DNA of 11,128 bases from DHVE2 group archaeon (GTDB taxonomy: Archaea > Thermoplasmatota > Thermoplasmata > Thermoplasmatales > Aciduliprofundaceae): the NCBI GenBank assembly GCA_015522955.1, contig WALG01000023.1:1-11128 (forward strand), given 5' to 3'. Below, in pieces: positions 1 through 6,955 of this stretch. The translations under genes and the position numbers were made by a program. The notes under the pieces were generated by a model that was not told the origin of the DNA, made no database searches, and worked only from the letters and a program-made list of their open reading frames with translations. Every line of letters begins with the position of its first letter. Position 1 is the first letter of the stretch.

Positions 1-738
1 GCAACAATTCTAAATTCTACGCCACTCGCTAAGTACTGGGAGAAAGAGTACCTAAAGAGCTATGAATGGGAAATGAATATGGATGGCATATTAATGGAAG
101 TATATCCTATATACTTCTTGGGTTATAATGGCACGAGGGGGCAGCTCATTCTTAATTCCATAGTTAATTCTACCAAGTATGTGGGAAATATAACATACAC
201 ATTGAATGCTTTAAAAGCGATACCGCTAAATGGCGCGTACTTTGATACAGCTGTAGCTCCACAGAAGAATCCATTAAATAACGGAGCACATTACAAAAGA
301 GTTTATAGGAACTATATGGAAGATTGGCAGGAAGTTAAATATGCTTTCAATACTGAGAATTTCACAATCTCTTCGCAGCTTTACTTGAACGTATCTTATT
401 GGACCGCAAGCGAAATACCTTATGGTGTAACCATAACAGTAGCACAGGAGGATTACTACCGTAATATTCTGGAAAATATTACCTATTACACATTGCAAAT
501 TCATTTTAACCTGACTCGGGAAGAATATCCGTTCCTGAAACCAAATACCACGGGATACAATGTTACCTATTTCTGCTACAACTCTTCCTGGGGTAAAGTG
601 GTAATAAGCGACCACCTTGTTGCAGGCACCCAGTACTACTTTGTTGAGAAGAATGGTGTTTTGAGCGAGATATGGACTCCATATCAGGTGAAGAATGGAA
701 GATATGCCTCATGGAGAGTTAAAATCTCCGGGAGGTAA
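1..738 (+). CDS. Sequon-rich probable surface protein, 5'-truncated
   Basis: The frame is open from base 1, so this is the last 245 codons of a longer gene whose start lies outside the window; the first internal ATG (73) is not likely to be the true start. I do not recognise the family. The visible part is rich in Tyr, Asn, Thr and Trp, has a single Cys, no membrane segment and no C-terminal anchor. It carries eleven N-X-S/T sequons (for example NGT, NIT, NFT, NVS, NLT, NTT, NVT, NSS), much denser than expected for a cytoplasmic protein. This suggests an exported, N-glycosylated protein with a beta-rich ectodomain, such as an S-layer, binding or secreted hydrolase-type protein. A signal peptide, if present, is upstream of the window. 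The gene ends with TAA and is followed by a 193-bp gap. Coding is confident; function is unknown. Confidence 0.8.
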   Translation, partial: ATILNSTPLAKYWEKEYLKSYEWEMNMDGILMEVYPIYFLGYNGTRGQLILNSIVNSTKYVGNITYTLNALKAIPLNGAYFDTAVAPQKNPLNNGAHYKRVYRNYMEDWQEVKYAFNTENFTISSQLYLNVSYWTASEIPYGVTITVAQEDYYRNILENITYYTLQIHFNLTREEYPFLKPNTTGYNVTYFCYNSSWGKVVISDHLVAGTQYYFVEKNGVLSEIWTPYQVKNGRYASWRVKISGR

Positions 739-931
739 TGCTGAAGGAAAAAGAATGAAAACGTTAACTTCATAACATTTAGTGAGGATGGATAAACAAT
801 AAAATAGGTCCAGGAGATAAATGGGTTCTTGGCAAGTTCTAACTTTTATTTTAGGGTAAAACTTCAAATGTTTTAAAACAAAATCAAATATCCGAATCAT
901 GGCAAAACAAGAAAAACAAAGGCTCACCAGG
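739..931. other. Intergenic gap between surface protein and tRNA-Ser
   Basis: AT-rich and without a convincing gene. The left part should hold the 3' end of the surface-protein transcript; a T-rich stretch at 842-853 (+) is a possible terminator. The right part holds the T-rich 3' flank of tRNA-Ser on the minus strand. A 12-codon ORF at 821-859 follows an AGGAG sequence but has no other support. Confidence 0.5.
904..921 (-). terminator. T-rich terminator of tRNA-Ser
   Basis: Read on the minus strand, the sequence just past the tRNA 3' end has several T runs (TTTG, TTTTTC, TTG, TTTTG). Archaeal RNA polymerase commonly stops at such oligo-T tracts without needing a hairpin. Position and composition fit; no direct proof. 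Confidence 0.5.
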
Positions 932-1015
932 CGCCGGGGGGGAGATTCGAACTCCCGCCCCCGTATGGGGACCAGCTCTCAAGGCTGGCGCCGTAGTCCA
1001 CTTGGCTACCCCGGC
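932..1015 (-). tRNA. tRNA-Ser (anticodon UGA)
   Basis: This 84-nt class II tRNA reads leftward. The acceptor stem is GCCGGGG/CCCCGGC, closed at 1009-1015 and 933-939, with G (932) as discriminator. The D arm has a GCC/GGC stem. The anticodon stem CCAGC/GCTGG encloses the loop CTTGAGA, giving anticodon TGA at 979-981, which reads serine UCA codons. A long variable arm with a CCCC/GGGG stem follows, then a T arm GGGAG-TTCGAAT-CTCCC. The long variable arm and the G discriminator agree with serine identity. CCA is not encoded (the next bases are CCT), so it is added after transcription. There is no intron. It lies 50 bp downstream of the MFS gene but has its own TATA box. Confidence 0.96.
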
Positions 1016-1034
1016 TTGGAAGGACATTGGGGGA

Positions 1035-1046
1035 ATATTTAAAAAT
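1035..1046 (-). promoter_or_regulatory. TATA box (box A) of tRNA-Ser
   Basis: On the minus strand a TTTTTAAATATT tract, with core TTTAAATA at 1036-1043, is centred about 25 nt upstream of the tRNA 5' end at 1015. This is the expected archaeal box A position for a tRNA starting near its mature end, so the tRNA need not depend on the upstream MFS operon. Confidence 0.6.
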
Positions 1047-1065
1047 TTTTCTCAGGTTTTCAGAG

Positions 1066-2256
1066 TCATTGCTTTGTGATTGCATAGTATCCCATGCCTG
1101 CAGCAAAGTACAGAAATCCCGCAATTATAAAAGGGAGATACACCCACAAGGAGATCAAAGCCACACTAACAAAGGGGGCGGCTGCTGTTGAGAGCCTGAA
1201 TATAGAGGACATGCTTCCAAAAAACGCACCTCTTTTTTCCTTGGGAATTGTGTTAAAAAGCATGGTCCTGTGCACAGGAAACCAGAATATATTCCCCAGA
1301 GTTTGTAGTATAATTGCTATCACGAGGAAAATTAGGCTCATTTTCCAGGCTGCTATGATGTAGAATATGTTAACAATGGCAAATAAAATAACGCCTCCAA
1401 TGAGCATGCTCCGTTTGCTGACCTCTCTGTTTTTTAGGTAATGCCCGCTGAGAATCGTAACTGCGGAGTTTATAACCTCAAGAAGCATGAGTACAAAGAA
1501 ACTCTGTTTTAGGATGAAAATCACAAAGTAGGTAAGTGTGATTAGAGGTAGCATGGATTCTGCAATTATCAATGCATCTTCAATCAGAAATAGTGTGAGA
1601 AAATTCTTGGGTATTAAAAATTTGAATTTTTCTTTCTCTATGTGAATTTTCTCCTCTCTGATATCCTCTATTGCGTAAAAAATATAGGGAAGCATTAAGA
1701 AAGAGCCTGCACCGATGAGGAGCAGAGTGTCTCTGTATGCGGAAATTGTAGGGAATAAATACGTGAGAAAAAAGCCAAACACTGGAAAGGCTACAATCTG
1801 CACATATTCGGGAACCATAAGATGGTATATCATTGCCTTCTCTCTTATTTTTTCAGGGTAAACATAGTGCTCATATGTAGGAAATATTGGGTAAAATATG
1901 GTTGCAAATTTCATAACGAATACACCAAGAACGAGAAAAACCCATCCTCCCGTGTCAGGAACCAGATAGAAGAGAAAATATGCAATCCCTTCGAGGGAAT
2001 AGATGAGACTCATGGCTACCTTTGCACTGATTTTTCTATCAAAAAATCTCCCAACAATCGCTGGAAGTAAAATCTCAAGGAAGTTTATCACCGTAAAAAG
2101 AGCGCCCACACTTATTATTCTATAGCCGCTCAGGATAAGATACACGAGCACAATATAATCACCTACCATGAGCGGTGAGCCTATGGTATGGAGGAGAATG
2201 TAGCGTCTGGCATTCTTTGGCAAATCACGAAATCTTTTAATGTTCGCTTCATCCAT
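1066..2256 (-). CDS. MFS-type membrane transporter, substrate unknown
   Basis: The 396-residue protein is strongly hydrophobic, with about 11-12 predicted membrane segments and a charged central loop near residues 197-217 that would separate two six-helix halves, as in the major facilitator superfamily. A motif A-like loop after the second helix reads GRFFDRK (69-75). The equivalent loop of the second half has PKEKRGAFFGS (338-348). These features support an MFS fold in the cytoplasmic membrane, but nothing identifies the substrate; efflux is as likely as uptake. The ATG start is preceded by a strong GGAGGT ribosome site. The gene starts 14 bp after the hef stop codon on the same strand, so the two are almost surely co-transcribed, although a functional link to Hef is not evident. 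Confident as a membrane protein, fairly confident as MFS. Confidence 0.85.
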   Translation of the reverse strand: MDEANIKRFRDLPKNARRYILLHTIGSPLMVGDYIVLVYLILSGYRIISVGALFTVINFLEILLPAIVGRFFDRKISAKVAMSLIYSLEGIAYFLFYLVPDTGGWVFLVLGVFVMKFATIFYPIFPTYEHYVYPEKIREKAMIYHLMVPEYVQIVAFPVFGFFLTYLFPTISAYRDTLLLIGAGSFLMLPYIFYAIEDIREEKIHIEKEKFKFLIPKNFLTLFLIEDALIIAESMLPLITLTYFVIFILKQSFFVLMLLEVINSAVTILSGHYLKNREVSKRSMLIGGVILFAIVNIFYIIAAWKMSLIFLVIAIILQTLGNIFWFPVHRTMLFNTIPKEKRGAFFGSMSSIFRLSTAAAPFVSVALISLWVYLPFIIAGFLYFAAGMGYYAITKQ

Positions 2257-2263
2257 CTATCGT

Positions 2264-2269
2264 ACCTCC
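2264..2269 (-). promoter_or_regulatory. Ribosome binding site of the MFS gene
   Basis: GGAGGT on the minus strand ends 7 nt before the ATG at 2254-2256, in the short gap after hef. It fixes the start and shows that an internal operon gene uses Shine-Dalgarno initiation here, in contrast to the first genes of transcripts, which seem leaderless. Confidence 0.75.
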
Positions 2270-2270
2270 A

Positions 2271-4586
2271 TTATGCAGATTCCTTTTTCTCGTATCTCTT
2301 GTTTACAATATGGTGAATCTCCTCCGCCGTTTTTCTCCCTATACCTTTTACCTGTATTAATTCACCCACCTCAGCGTTTATAACATCTCTCACGCTTCCG
2401 AAATGCTCAAGGAGCCGCTTTGATAGAGTGGCAGAAACGCTGGGGAGAGATTCTATTATGTATCTCTGCCTCTCCTCCTCGCTCATGGCTCCTCTCATCT
2501 TGCGCAGAGCAACCTCTTTTCGAGGTGAGTACTCTCTGCGTATCAGTGAGGATATAAACTTTGCAGTTTCCCGGGGATTTCGTGTGAATATCACAGGTAT
2601 GCGGTAATCGCCTATTATGGATGCCAATGCTCCATAGATTGCGTTTTCGTGAAATCCTCTCGAAAAAAGGTTCTCACCCTCAATAATCAGCACGGGAGAT
2701 TCATAATTTTTACGCATACTCACAAGTTGTTCAAAAAGCCGACCATCTTTTATGGATTCAAGAAAATCCTCTGTACTCTTTCTCTCCACCACGATTCTCG
2801 ATGAGATGAGATAATCTCCAACATCGAGTTGTACGGGTACTACAGTGAAATTCCTTGCTAACTCTTTGACCACTTGGCTTCTGAACTCTCTATGGTCCAC
2901 ATAAATTTTAATTTTCACCTCCTCAAAATCCACAAGGGTTAACTGTCCTTTTCTGGGAGCGGAAGATGCCTTTTCTTTTTTTTCCTCCCTTCCCGGCGGG
3001 AGATTTTCCTCAACTTCGTTAAAAATTCTCCGGGATGGCATTTTATTAAGTTTATCTTGGAGAAGCATTCGCAACCAGAGAAGTTCATTTTTCATTTTTT
3101 TCTCTTTGTTACGCGAGGACCAGAGATACGCAGTGTCTCGGGTGCCCTTAATAGTTAGAATCACCACCTTACCCATCTTAGTTCTTCCTGTTCTGCCCCG
3201 CCTCTGTATGCTCCGTATCTCGGAGGGTACAGGTTCATAAAATATCACTGTATCCGTTGCTGGGATATCCAGACCCTCCTCCGCCACAGAGGTTGCAACG
3301 AGGATATTGTGCTCCCCCTCCCTGAACTTCTTTATAATCTCAACCTGCTCCTTCTGTTTCAGTCCCTTATCCTCGCCCTTGTTTGCCTGACCTACAAATC
3401 GTATAGGTCTCGCGTTGGGCACATCTTTAAGAGCATCGGCCACGAGCACTGAGGTCTCACGGAAATGAGTGAACACAATTATTCTGGAATCTGGATTCGC
3501 CGAAAGTTCCTTTCTCACAATGACACGGAGAGCGTTGAGTTTTGGGTTCTCTATCTCCTCTCTTCTCCCTATAAGTTCTCTGGCAAGTTTGAACGCATCT
3601 ATGAATTTTTTATCACGTATCAGCATTCTTGCTGCCTTACTCCCGCCCCTGGAGTTTCCCTCCTCAATTATCTTCTCCAGATAATTGTAACAGGCTTCAA
3701 ACCCCTGTGTCTCTAAATATTCTAAGGCGTAATCTACCTTTATTGCCTGGGTTATGAGCATAACAGCCTGATAATATTCACTTTTTCCCTCCTGGATTTC
3801 CATCTGCACCTGTTTCTGGGCCCTGAGCAAATCCCCGCGTGTTACTCTTTTGAGCGTGGGAAACAGTCCAAATTTTCTTAACTGTGAGATTACTGAATCG
3901 TAAAGTTCTCGAAGAGAGTGGTGCAGATTCTTTATCTCATCAGGCATGGGCAGTTCGACCCATCTTATTCTGAACCCCTTTACGTAGGGCTTTACATCTT
4001 CATCGTCAGTGGTGCGAATCTCCACATTCTCTATGCCCAGATTCTCCACAATTTCCATTATTTTCTCCTCATTGCCGCCGGGAGACGCGGTTATGCCCAG
4101 AATGAGATGGTCATCTCTGCTCCTGCGATACTCTTTGGCAATGTAAACATAAGCGTAGTTTCCAACAGCGCGATGAGCCTCATCAAAAATAATAAGAGAG
4201 AAATCTTTCAAAGAAATATCCCCGGATATGACATCATTCTGTATTACCTGAGGTGTGGAAACTATAATTATTGCCTCTTTTATTGCCTCTTTTCTCATAT
4301 TTTTGCGAACTTCACCTGTAAGGAGGGCAACATTCTCAATCTTTGTGATGCTTTTTATGCTCCTCACATGCTGCTCCACAAGAGGTTTTGTGGGTGCCAA
4401 AAAAAGTATCTTGCCTCCCTTGCGATGCAGAACCTCCACCATGAGCAGGATTGCTATAATTGTTTTGCCCAGACCTGTGGGAAGCACGACAAGAGTGTTG
4501 CCCTGGAGTGCACTGCGGGCTATGTTTACCTGGTACTCTCTTTTTTCCACGGAATCATCTCTGAGAAGCGGATGGCTCAGGAACAC
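2271..4586 (-). CDS. hef: Hef, FANCM/XPF-type helicase-nuclease
   Basis: Hef acts on stalled or branched replication forks, unwinding forks and cutting them with its XPF-type nuclease. Numbering here is from the upstream TTG at 4604 (777 residues). The SF2 helicase has Walker A LPTGLGKT (41-48), DEAH (141-144), ITAS (171-174), an inserted helical thumb domain (about 220-350) and motif VI QRRGRTGR (467-474). A charged linker (about 530-563) leads to the nuclease domain with an intact GDX9ERKX3D site (596-613). A helix-hairpin-helix pair ends the protein (719-768). Length and order match euryarchaeal Hef. The TTG start would lie upstream of the transcript start implied by the TATA box at 4611-4620; the in-frame GTG at 4584-4586 (771 residues) fits a leaderless mRNA better and keeps the usual short N-terminus, so I chose it. 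It leads an operon with the MFS gene. Confidence 0.95.
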   Translation of the reverse strand: MFLSHPLLRDDSVEKREYQVNIARSALQGNTLVVLPTGLGKTIIAILLMVEVLHRKGGKILFLAPTKPLVEQHVRSIKSITKIENVALLTGEVRKNMRKEAIKEAIIIVSTPQVIQNDVISGDISLKDFSLIIFDEAHRAVGNYAYVYIAKEYRRSRDDHLILGITASPGGNEEKIMEIVENLGIENVEIRTTDDEDVKPYVKGFRIRWVELPMPDEIKNLHHSLRELYDSVISQLRKFGLFPTLKRVTRGDLLRAQKQVQMEIQEGKSEYYQAVMLITQAIKVDYALEYLETQGFEACYNYLEKIIEEGNSRGGSKAARMLIRDKKFIDAFKLARELIGRREEIENPKLNALRVIVRKELSANPDSRIIVFTHFRETSVLVADALKDVPNARPIRFVGQANKGEDKGLKQKEQVEIIKKFREGEHNILVATSVAEEGLDIPATDTVIFYEPVPSEIRSIQRRGRTGRTKMGKVVILTIKGTRDTAYLWSSRNKEKKMKNELLWLRMLLQDKLNKMPSRRIFNEVEENLPPGREEKKEKASSAPRKGQLTLVDFEEVKIKIYVDHREFRSQVVKELARNFTVVPVQLDVGDYLISSRIVVERKSTEDFLESIKDGRLFEQLVSMRKNYESPVLIIEGENLFSRGFHENAIYGALASIIGDYRIPVIFTRNPRETAKFISSLIRREYSPRKEVALRKMRGAMSEEERQRYIIESLPSVSATLSKRLLEHFGSVRDVINAEVGELIQVKGIGRKTAEEIHHIVNKRYEKKESA

Positions 4587-4589
4587 AGT

Positions 4590-4620
4590 CCATATATGGG
4601 ACAAAAAGATTTAAATTTAA
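4590..4620. promoter_or_regulatory. Divergent hef / thiamine-binding gene promoter
   Basis: The 10-bp box TTAAATTTAA (4611-4620) is a perfect palindrome and sits 24-25 bp from the ATG at 4640 on the right and about 29 bp from the GTG at 4586 on the left, so it could serve as TATA box in both directions. The A-rich flank at 4602-4610 resembles a BRE for rightward transcription; the leftward flank is GC-richer and a poorer BRE. A second perfect palindrome, CCATATATGG, lies at 4590-4599, its centre 21 bp from the first, near the predicted hef transcript start. It may be an operator. Confidence 0.6.
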
Positions 4621-4639
4621 TGCGGGAAATGCAATATCC

Positions 4640-4939
4640 ATGATCATAGCAGAGGTAACATTAACACCCCTAGGCGAGGGAACAAGCGTGTCCCGTTTTG
4701 TCAAAACTGCTTTTGAGGCCATAAAGAGTACCAGAATAAAAACCATGCTCACTCCCATGAGCACGATTTTGGAGGCCAGTACCTTGGATGAAATCTTCAC
4801 TGCTGTAAAAAAGGGTGAGGAAGCCATGTTCAGGGCCGGTGCTCAGCGTGTTATAGTAAATTTGAAAATAGACCATCGTATCGATAAGGAGGCAACCATG
4901 GAATCAAAATTAAAAGCGGTGCACAAAAGCACTGAATGA
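4640..4939 (+). CDS. MTH1187/YkoF-family thiamine-binding protein
   Basis: The 99-residue protein matches the small Thiamine_BP (formerly DUF77) family typified by MTH1187. Visible hallmarks are the N-terminal strand with IAEVTLTPLGEG (3-14), a middle segment resembling the family's MGTLLEA (here MSTILEA, 40-46), DEIFTAVKKGEEA (50-62), and RVIVNLKIDHR (69-79) near the C-terminus. Members form ferredoxin-like folds that assemble as oligomers and bind thiamine or related pyrimidines in the cytoplasm; the exact role is not settled. The ATG has no good Shine-Dalgarno and lies about 25 bp from the centre of the TATA box, so the mRNA is probably leaderless. It diverges from hef and is followed 51 bp later by apgM on the same strand. 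Family assignment is secure; thiamine binding is inferred from family. Confidence 0.92.
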   Translation: MIIAEVTLTPLGEGTSVSRFVKTAFEAIKSTRIKTMLTPMSTILEASTLDEIFTAVKKGEEAMFRAGAQRVIVNLKIDHRIDKEATMESKLKAVHKSTE

Positions 4940-4955
4940 TTTCCCGTTGTAAATA

Positions 4956-4970
4956 GATAAAGTTAATATG
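4956..4970 (+). promoter_or_regulatory. Possible TATA box of apgM
   Basis: GATAAAGTTAATATG includes an A-rich BRE-like part followed by a TTAATAT box centred near 4966, about 25 bp before the ATG at 4991. The gene could therefore have its own leaderless promoter. A GGGAG at 4976-4980, 10 nt before the ATG, would instead allow Shine-Dalgarno initiation on a readthrough mRNA. Confidence 0.4.
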
Positions 4971-4990
4971 GGTTAGGGAGATAATCATCC

Positions 4991-6214
4991 ATGCAACAAA
5001 GAAAGGCAATACTCGTGATTTTAGATGGTCTCGGCGATAGGGGAAATCCTGAACTAGATGGGCTGACTCCTCTGCAGTATGCAAGCACGCCGCATCTCGA
5101 CTCTCTGGCAAAGAGAAGTATGGTTGGACTCATGGACCCCATTGCGCCTGGCATAAGGGCTGGAAGCGATACTTCACATCTCAATCTTCTTGGTTATAAT
5201 CCCTATGAAGTTTACACTGGACGTGGTCCCTTCGAGGCTGCAGGACTTGATATGGACCTGGAGCCGGGGGATATTGCGTTCAGGTGTAACTTCTCCACCG
5301 TGGATGAGAACCTTGTTGTTCTTGACCGAAGGGCTGGAAGAATAAAGGAAGGCACCCACGAACTTGTGGAAGCAATAAATGGTATTAAAATCGAAGATGT
5401 AACTTTCTATGTTAAGGAGGGAGTGGAGCATAGAGCAGCGCTGATAATGCGAGGTGCAGGATTAAGTTCCAAAGTAAGCGATGTGGATCCCCATGGTACA
5501 GGAAAGAGAATTCATCTGGCAAAGCCCCTGAGTAAAGATGCAGAAAAAACTGCCAGGTTGCTAAATGAGTTTGTGGTAAGAGCACACAAAATCTTAGAAA
5601 ATCATCCAGTGAATATTGAAAGGAAAAAGAATGGCCTCAAGCCAGCCAATATTCTCCTTCCAAGGGGTGCTGGTATGGTTCCCCATCTTGAAAAATTCGA
5701 GAAAAAGTATGGAATGAAGGGTGCTTGTGTGGTAGGCGCTCCTCTAATAAGGGGCATATGCAAACTTGCAGGTATGGAGCCTGTAGATTTCTCCGGGGCC
5801 ACGGGAAGTTACGATACGGATATGCGTGGTAAATTTGAGCATGCAGTAAAATCTCTCAACACTCATGAGTTTGTGCTTGTCAATATAAAGGCCACGGACA
5901 TTGCGGGTCACGATATGCTACCTAGGAAAAAGGTGGAAGTTATTGAGCGCATAGATGATGCAATTGGCTACCTTATGGAAATTATGCCTGAGGACACTGT
6001 GTTGGTAGTTACCGCGGATCACAGCACTCCATGCACCGTGGGAGATCATAGTGGAGATCCTGTACCCATAATGCTCTATGCTTCGGATGCCAGAAAAGAA
6101 GGCAAAGAATTCAATGAAGTATCCTGCGCTCGAGGTTCTCTGCGTATAAAGGGCTCGGATCTTATGAATATAGTGTTAAACCTCACAAATCGTGCAGAAA
6201 AATTTGGAGCATAG
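4991..6214 (+). CDS. apgM: 2,3-BPG-independent phosphoglycerate mutase, archaeal type
   Basis: The enzyme interconverts 3- and 2-phosphoglycerate in glycolysis and gluconeogenesis in the cytoplasm. The 407 residues match the ApgM family in length and belong to the alkaline phosphatase superfamily. Metal and catalytic motifs are in order: ILDGLGDR (10-17, metal Asp12), GSDTSHLNLLGY (58-69), where Ser59 aligns with the phosphoserine nucleophile, DIAGHD (303-308), and TADHSTPC (341-348) followed by GDHSGDPVP (351-359), which supply the remaining metal ligands. The middle part holds the substrate-closing domain, including DPHGTGKR (166-173). All key residues look intact. The ATG start keeps the family's short N-terminus. 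The gene follows the thiamine-binding gene by 51 bp, and its stop codon touches the 3' end of the convergent tRNA-Gly. No BPG-dependent features are present. Confidence 0.96.
   Translation: MQQRKAILVILDGLGDRGNPELDGLTPLQYASTPHLDSLAKRSMVGLMDPIAPGIRAGSDTSHLNLLGYNPYEVYTGRGPFEAAGLDMDLEPGDIAFRCNFSTVDENLVVLDRRAGRIKEGTHELVEAINGIKIEDVTFYVKEGVEHRAALIMRGAGLSSKVSDVDPHGTGKRIHLAKPLSKDAEKTARLLNEFVVRAHKILENHPVNIERKKNGLKPANILLPRGAGMVPHLEKFEKKYGMKGACVVGAPLIRGICKLAGMEPVDFSGATGSYDTDMRGKFEHAVKSLNTHEFVLVNIKATDIAGHDMLPRKKVEVIERIDDAIGYLMEIMPEDTVLVVTADHSTPCTVGDHSGDPVPIMLYASDARKEGKEFNEVSCARGSLRIKGSDLMNIVLNLTNRAEKFGA
6198..6204 (-). terminator. Oligo-T terminator of tRNA-Gly inside the apgM 3' end
   Basis: Reading leftward past the tRNA 3' end, AAATTTTTCTG supplies a T5 run 11-17 nt after the mature end. 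It lies within the last codons of apgM because the two genes abut. A plausible archaeal termination site; not proven. Confidence 0.4.
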
Positions 6215-6286
6215 TGCGGGTACCGGGATTCGAACCCGGGTCAGAGGCTTGGGAAGCCCCCGTCCTGACCACTAGACTACACCCGC
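6215..6286 (-). tRNA. tRNA-Gly (anticodon CCC)
   Basis: A 72-nt class I tRNA reading leftward. The acceptor stem is GCGGGTG/TACCCGC (with one G-T pair) at 6280-6286 and 6216-6222, and A6215 is the discriminator. The D stem is GTC/GAC. The anticodon stem GGGGC/GCCTC encloses TTCCCAA, giving anticodon CCC at 6251-6253 for glycine GGG codons. The variable loop is TGAC and the T arm is CCGGG-TTCGAAT-CCCGG. There is no intron. CCA is not encoded: the next bases (CTA) are the complement of the apgM stop codon. It is transcribed toward apgM from its own promoter at about 6302-6317. Confidence 0.96.
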
Positions 6287-6301
6287 CTAGGGTTATATGG
6301 A

Positions 6302-6317
6302 ATTTAAATATTAAATT
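6302..6317 (-). promoter_or_regulatory. AT-rich box A of tRNA-Gly
   Basis: The stretch ATTTAAATATTAAATT is centred about 23-25 bp upstream of the tRNA 5' end at 6286 on the minus strand, where an archaeal TATA box is expected. It is the only such element in the 60-bp gap after the methyltransferase gene. Confidence 0.55.
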
Positions 6318-6346
6318 AACGCCTTTGTAAGAGGCATGGATATTCT

Positions 6347-6955
6347 TTACTCTATCTTTCTTCCCTCCACCACAACAAAACTTGCATCTTCTCGAAATCC
6401 ATCAATTACCCTTAGATTCACATTCTCGCCAAGCAATGTGCTTCTCACCCGCACTATGTAAAAATAGTCTTCCAGGAGTTTTTCCACCTCTTCCATGGTG
6501 AAGAAATGCGCGTTTGAGAATCGCTTATCTCCTCTCTTTCCCATCTCAGTATATTTTCTTCCAAAATAACTATCCTTGGGAATAAATCCAATTATTAATC
6601 CACCATTGGATTTTAGTACACGATATGCCTCTTTTATTACCTTTTCTACCTCTTTGAAAAAGGGGAGTGTGGTCACTATCACAACCGCATAGAAATACTC
6701 GTTTTCAAATGGCAAAAACTCGCCTACTCCCTTTATTCCTTTCACACCTCTTCTCCGGGCATATTGTAGCATTGCCTCGTCTGGATCTATACCATAGTCT
6801 ATGCCTAATTGTGAGGCGAATCTCCCGGTACCTACACCTATTTCAAGTTTGGGAGAGGGATATTTTTCAACTATCTCTCTCAGAGTTTCCAGTTCCGCAC
6901 GGTAAATATCGGAGTGACGAGCATACCAGGAATCATATTCTTCAGGGTTGAACAT
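6347..6955 (-). CDS. Class I SAM-dependent methyltransferase (UbiE/Methyltransf_11-like)
   Basis: A small class I methyltransferase, substrate unknown. Motif I is LEIGVGTGRF (residues 41-50 when counted from the upstream ATG at 6967), followed by GIDPDEAML (59-67), whose acidic residue would bind the SAM ribose. Later come VVIVTTLPFF (95-104), the motif IV strand, and YRVLKSNGGLIIGF (115-128), typical of the Methyltransf_11 family. The N-terminus EEYDSWYARH is also common in this group, where it directly follows a short leader. I therefore prefer the ATG at 6953-6955 (202 residues) over 6967 (206 residues); neither has a strong ribosome site. Either start overlaps the helicase gene, by 14 or 26 bp, so translation is probably coupled and the two proteins co-expressed. 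Family certain; target (protein, RNA or small molecule) unknown. Confidence 0.9.
   Translation of the reverse strand: MFNPEEYDSWYARHSDIYRAELETLREIVEKYPSPKLEIGVGTGRFASQLGIDYGIDPDEAMLQYARRRGVKGIKGVGEFLPFENEYFYAVVIVTTLPFFKEVEKVIKEAYRVLKSNGGLIIGFIPKDSYFGRKYTEMGKRGDKRFSNAHFFTMEEVEKLLEDYFYIVRVRSTLLGENVNLRVIDGFREDASFVVVEGRKIE

Noticed and set aside
821..859. 12-codon ORF after an AGGAG sequence in the 739-931 gap
   Set aside because: Too short to judge, no promoter at the right distance, and the sequence is AT-rich; it may be chance.
899..1036. Open frame running antisense through tRNA-Ser, and a minus-strand frame 924-1124 overlapping the tRNA
   Set aside because: Both are low-complexity translations of a well-formed tRNA gene and its flanks, with no conserved features.
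3918..4643. 241-codon open frame on the plus strand, antisense to hef
   Set aside because: It lies opposite a clearly functional helicase domain with all motifs, its product resembles no family and is rich in Cys, Tyr and His, as is common for antisense frames.
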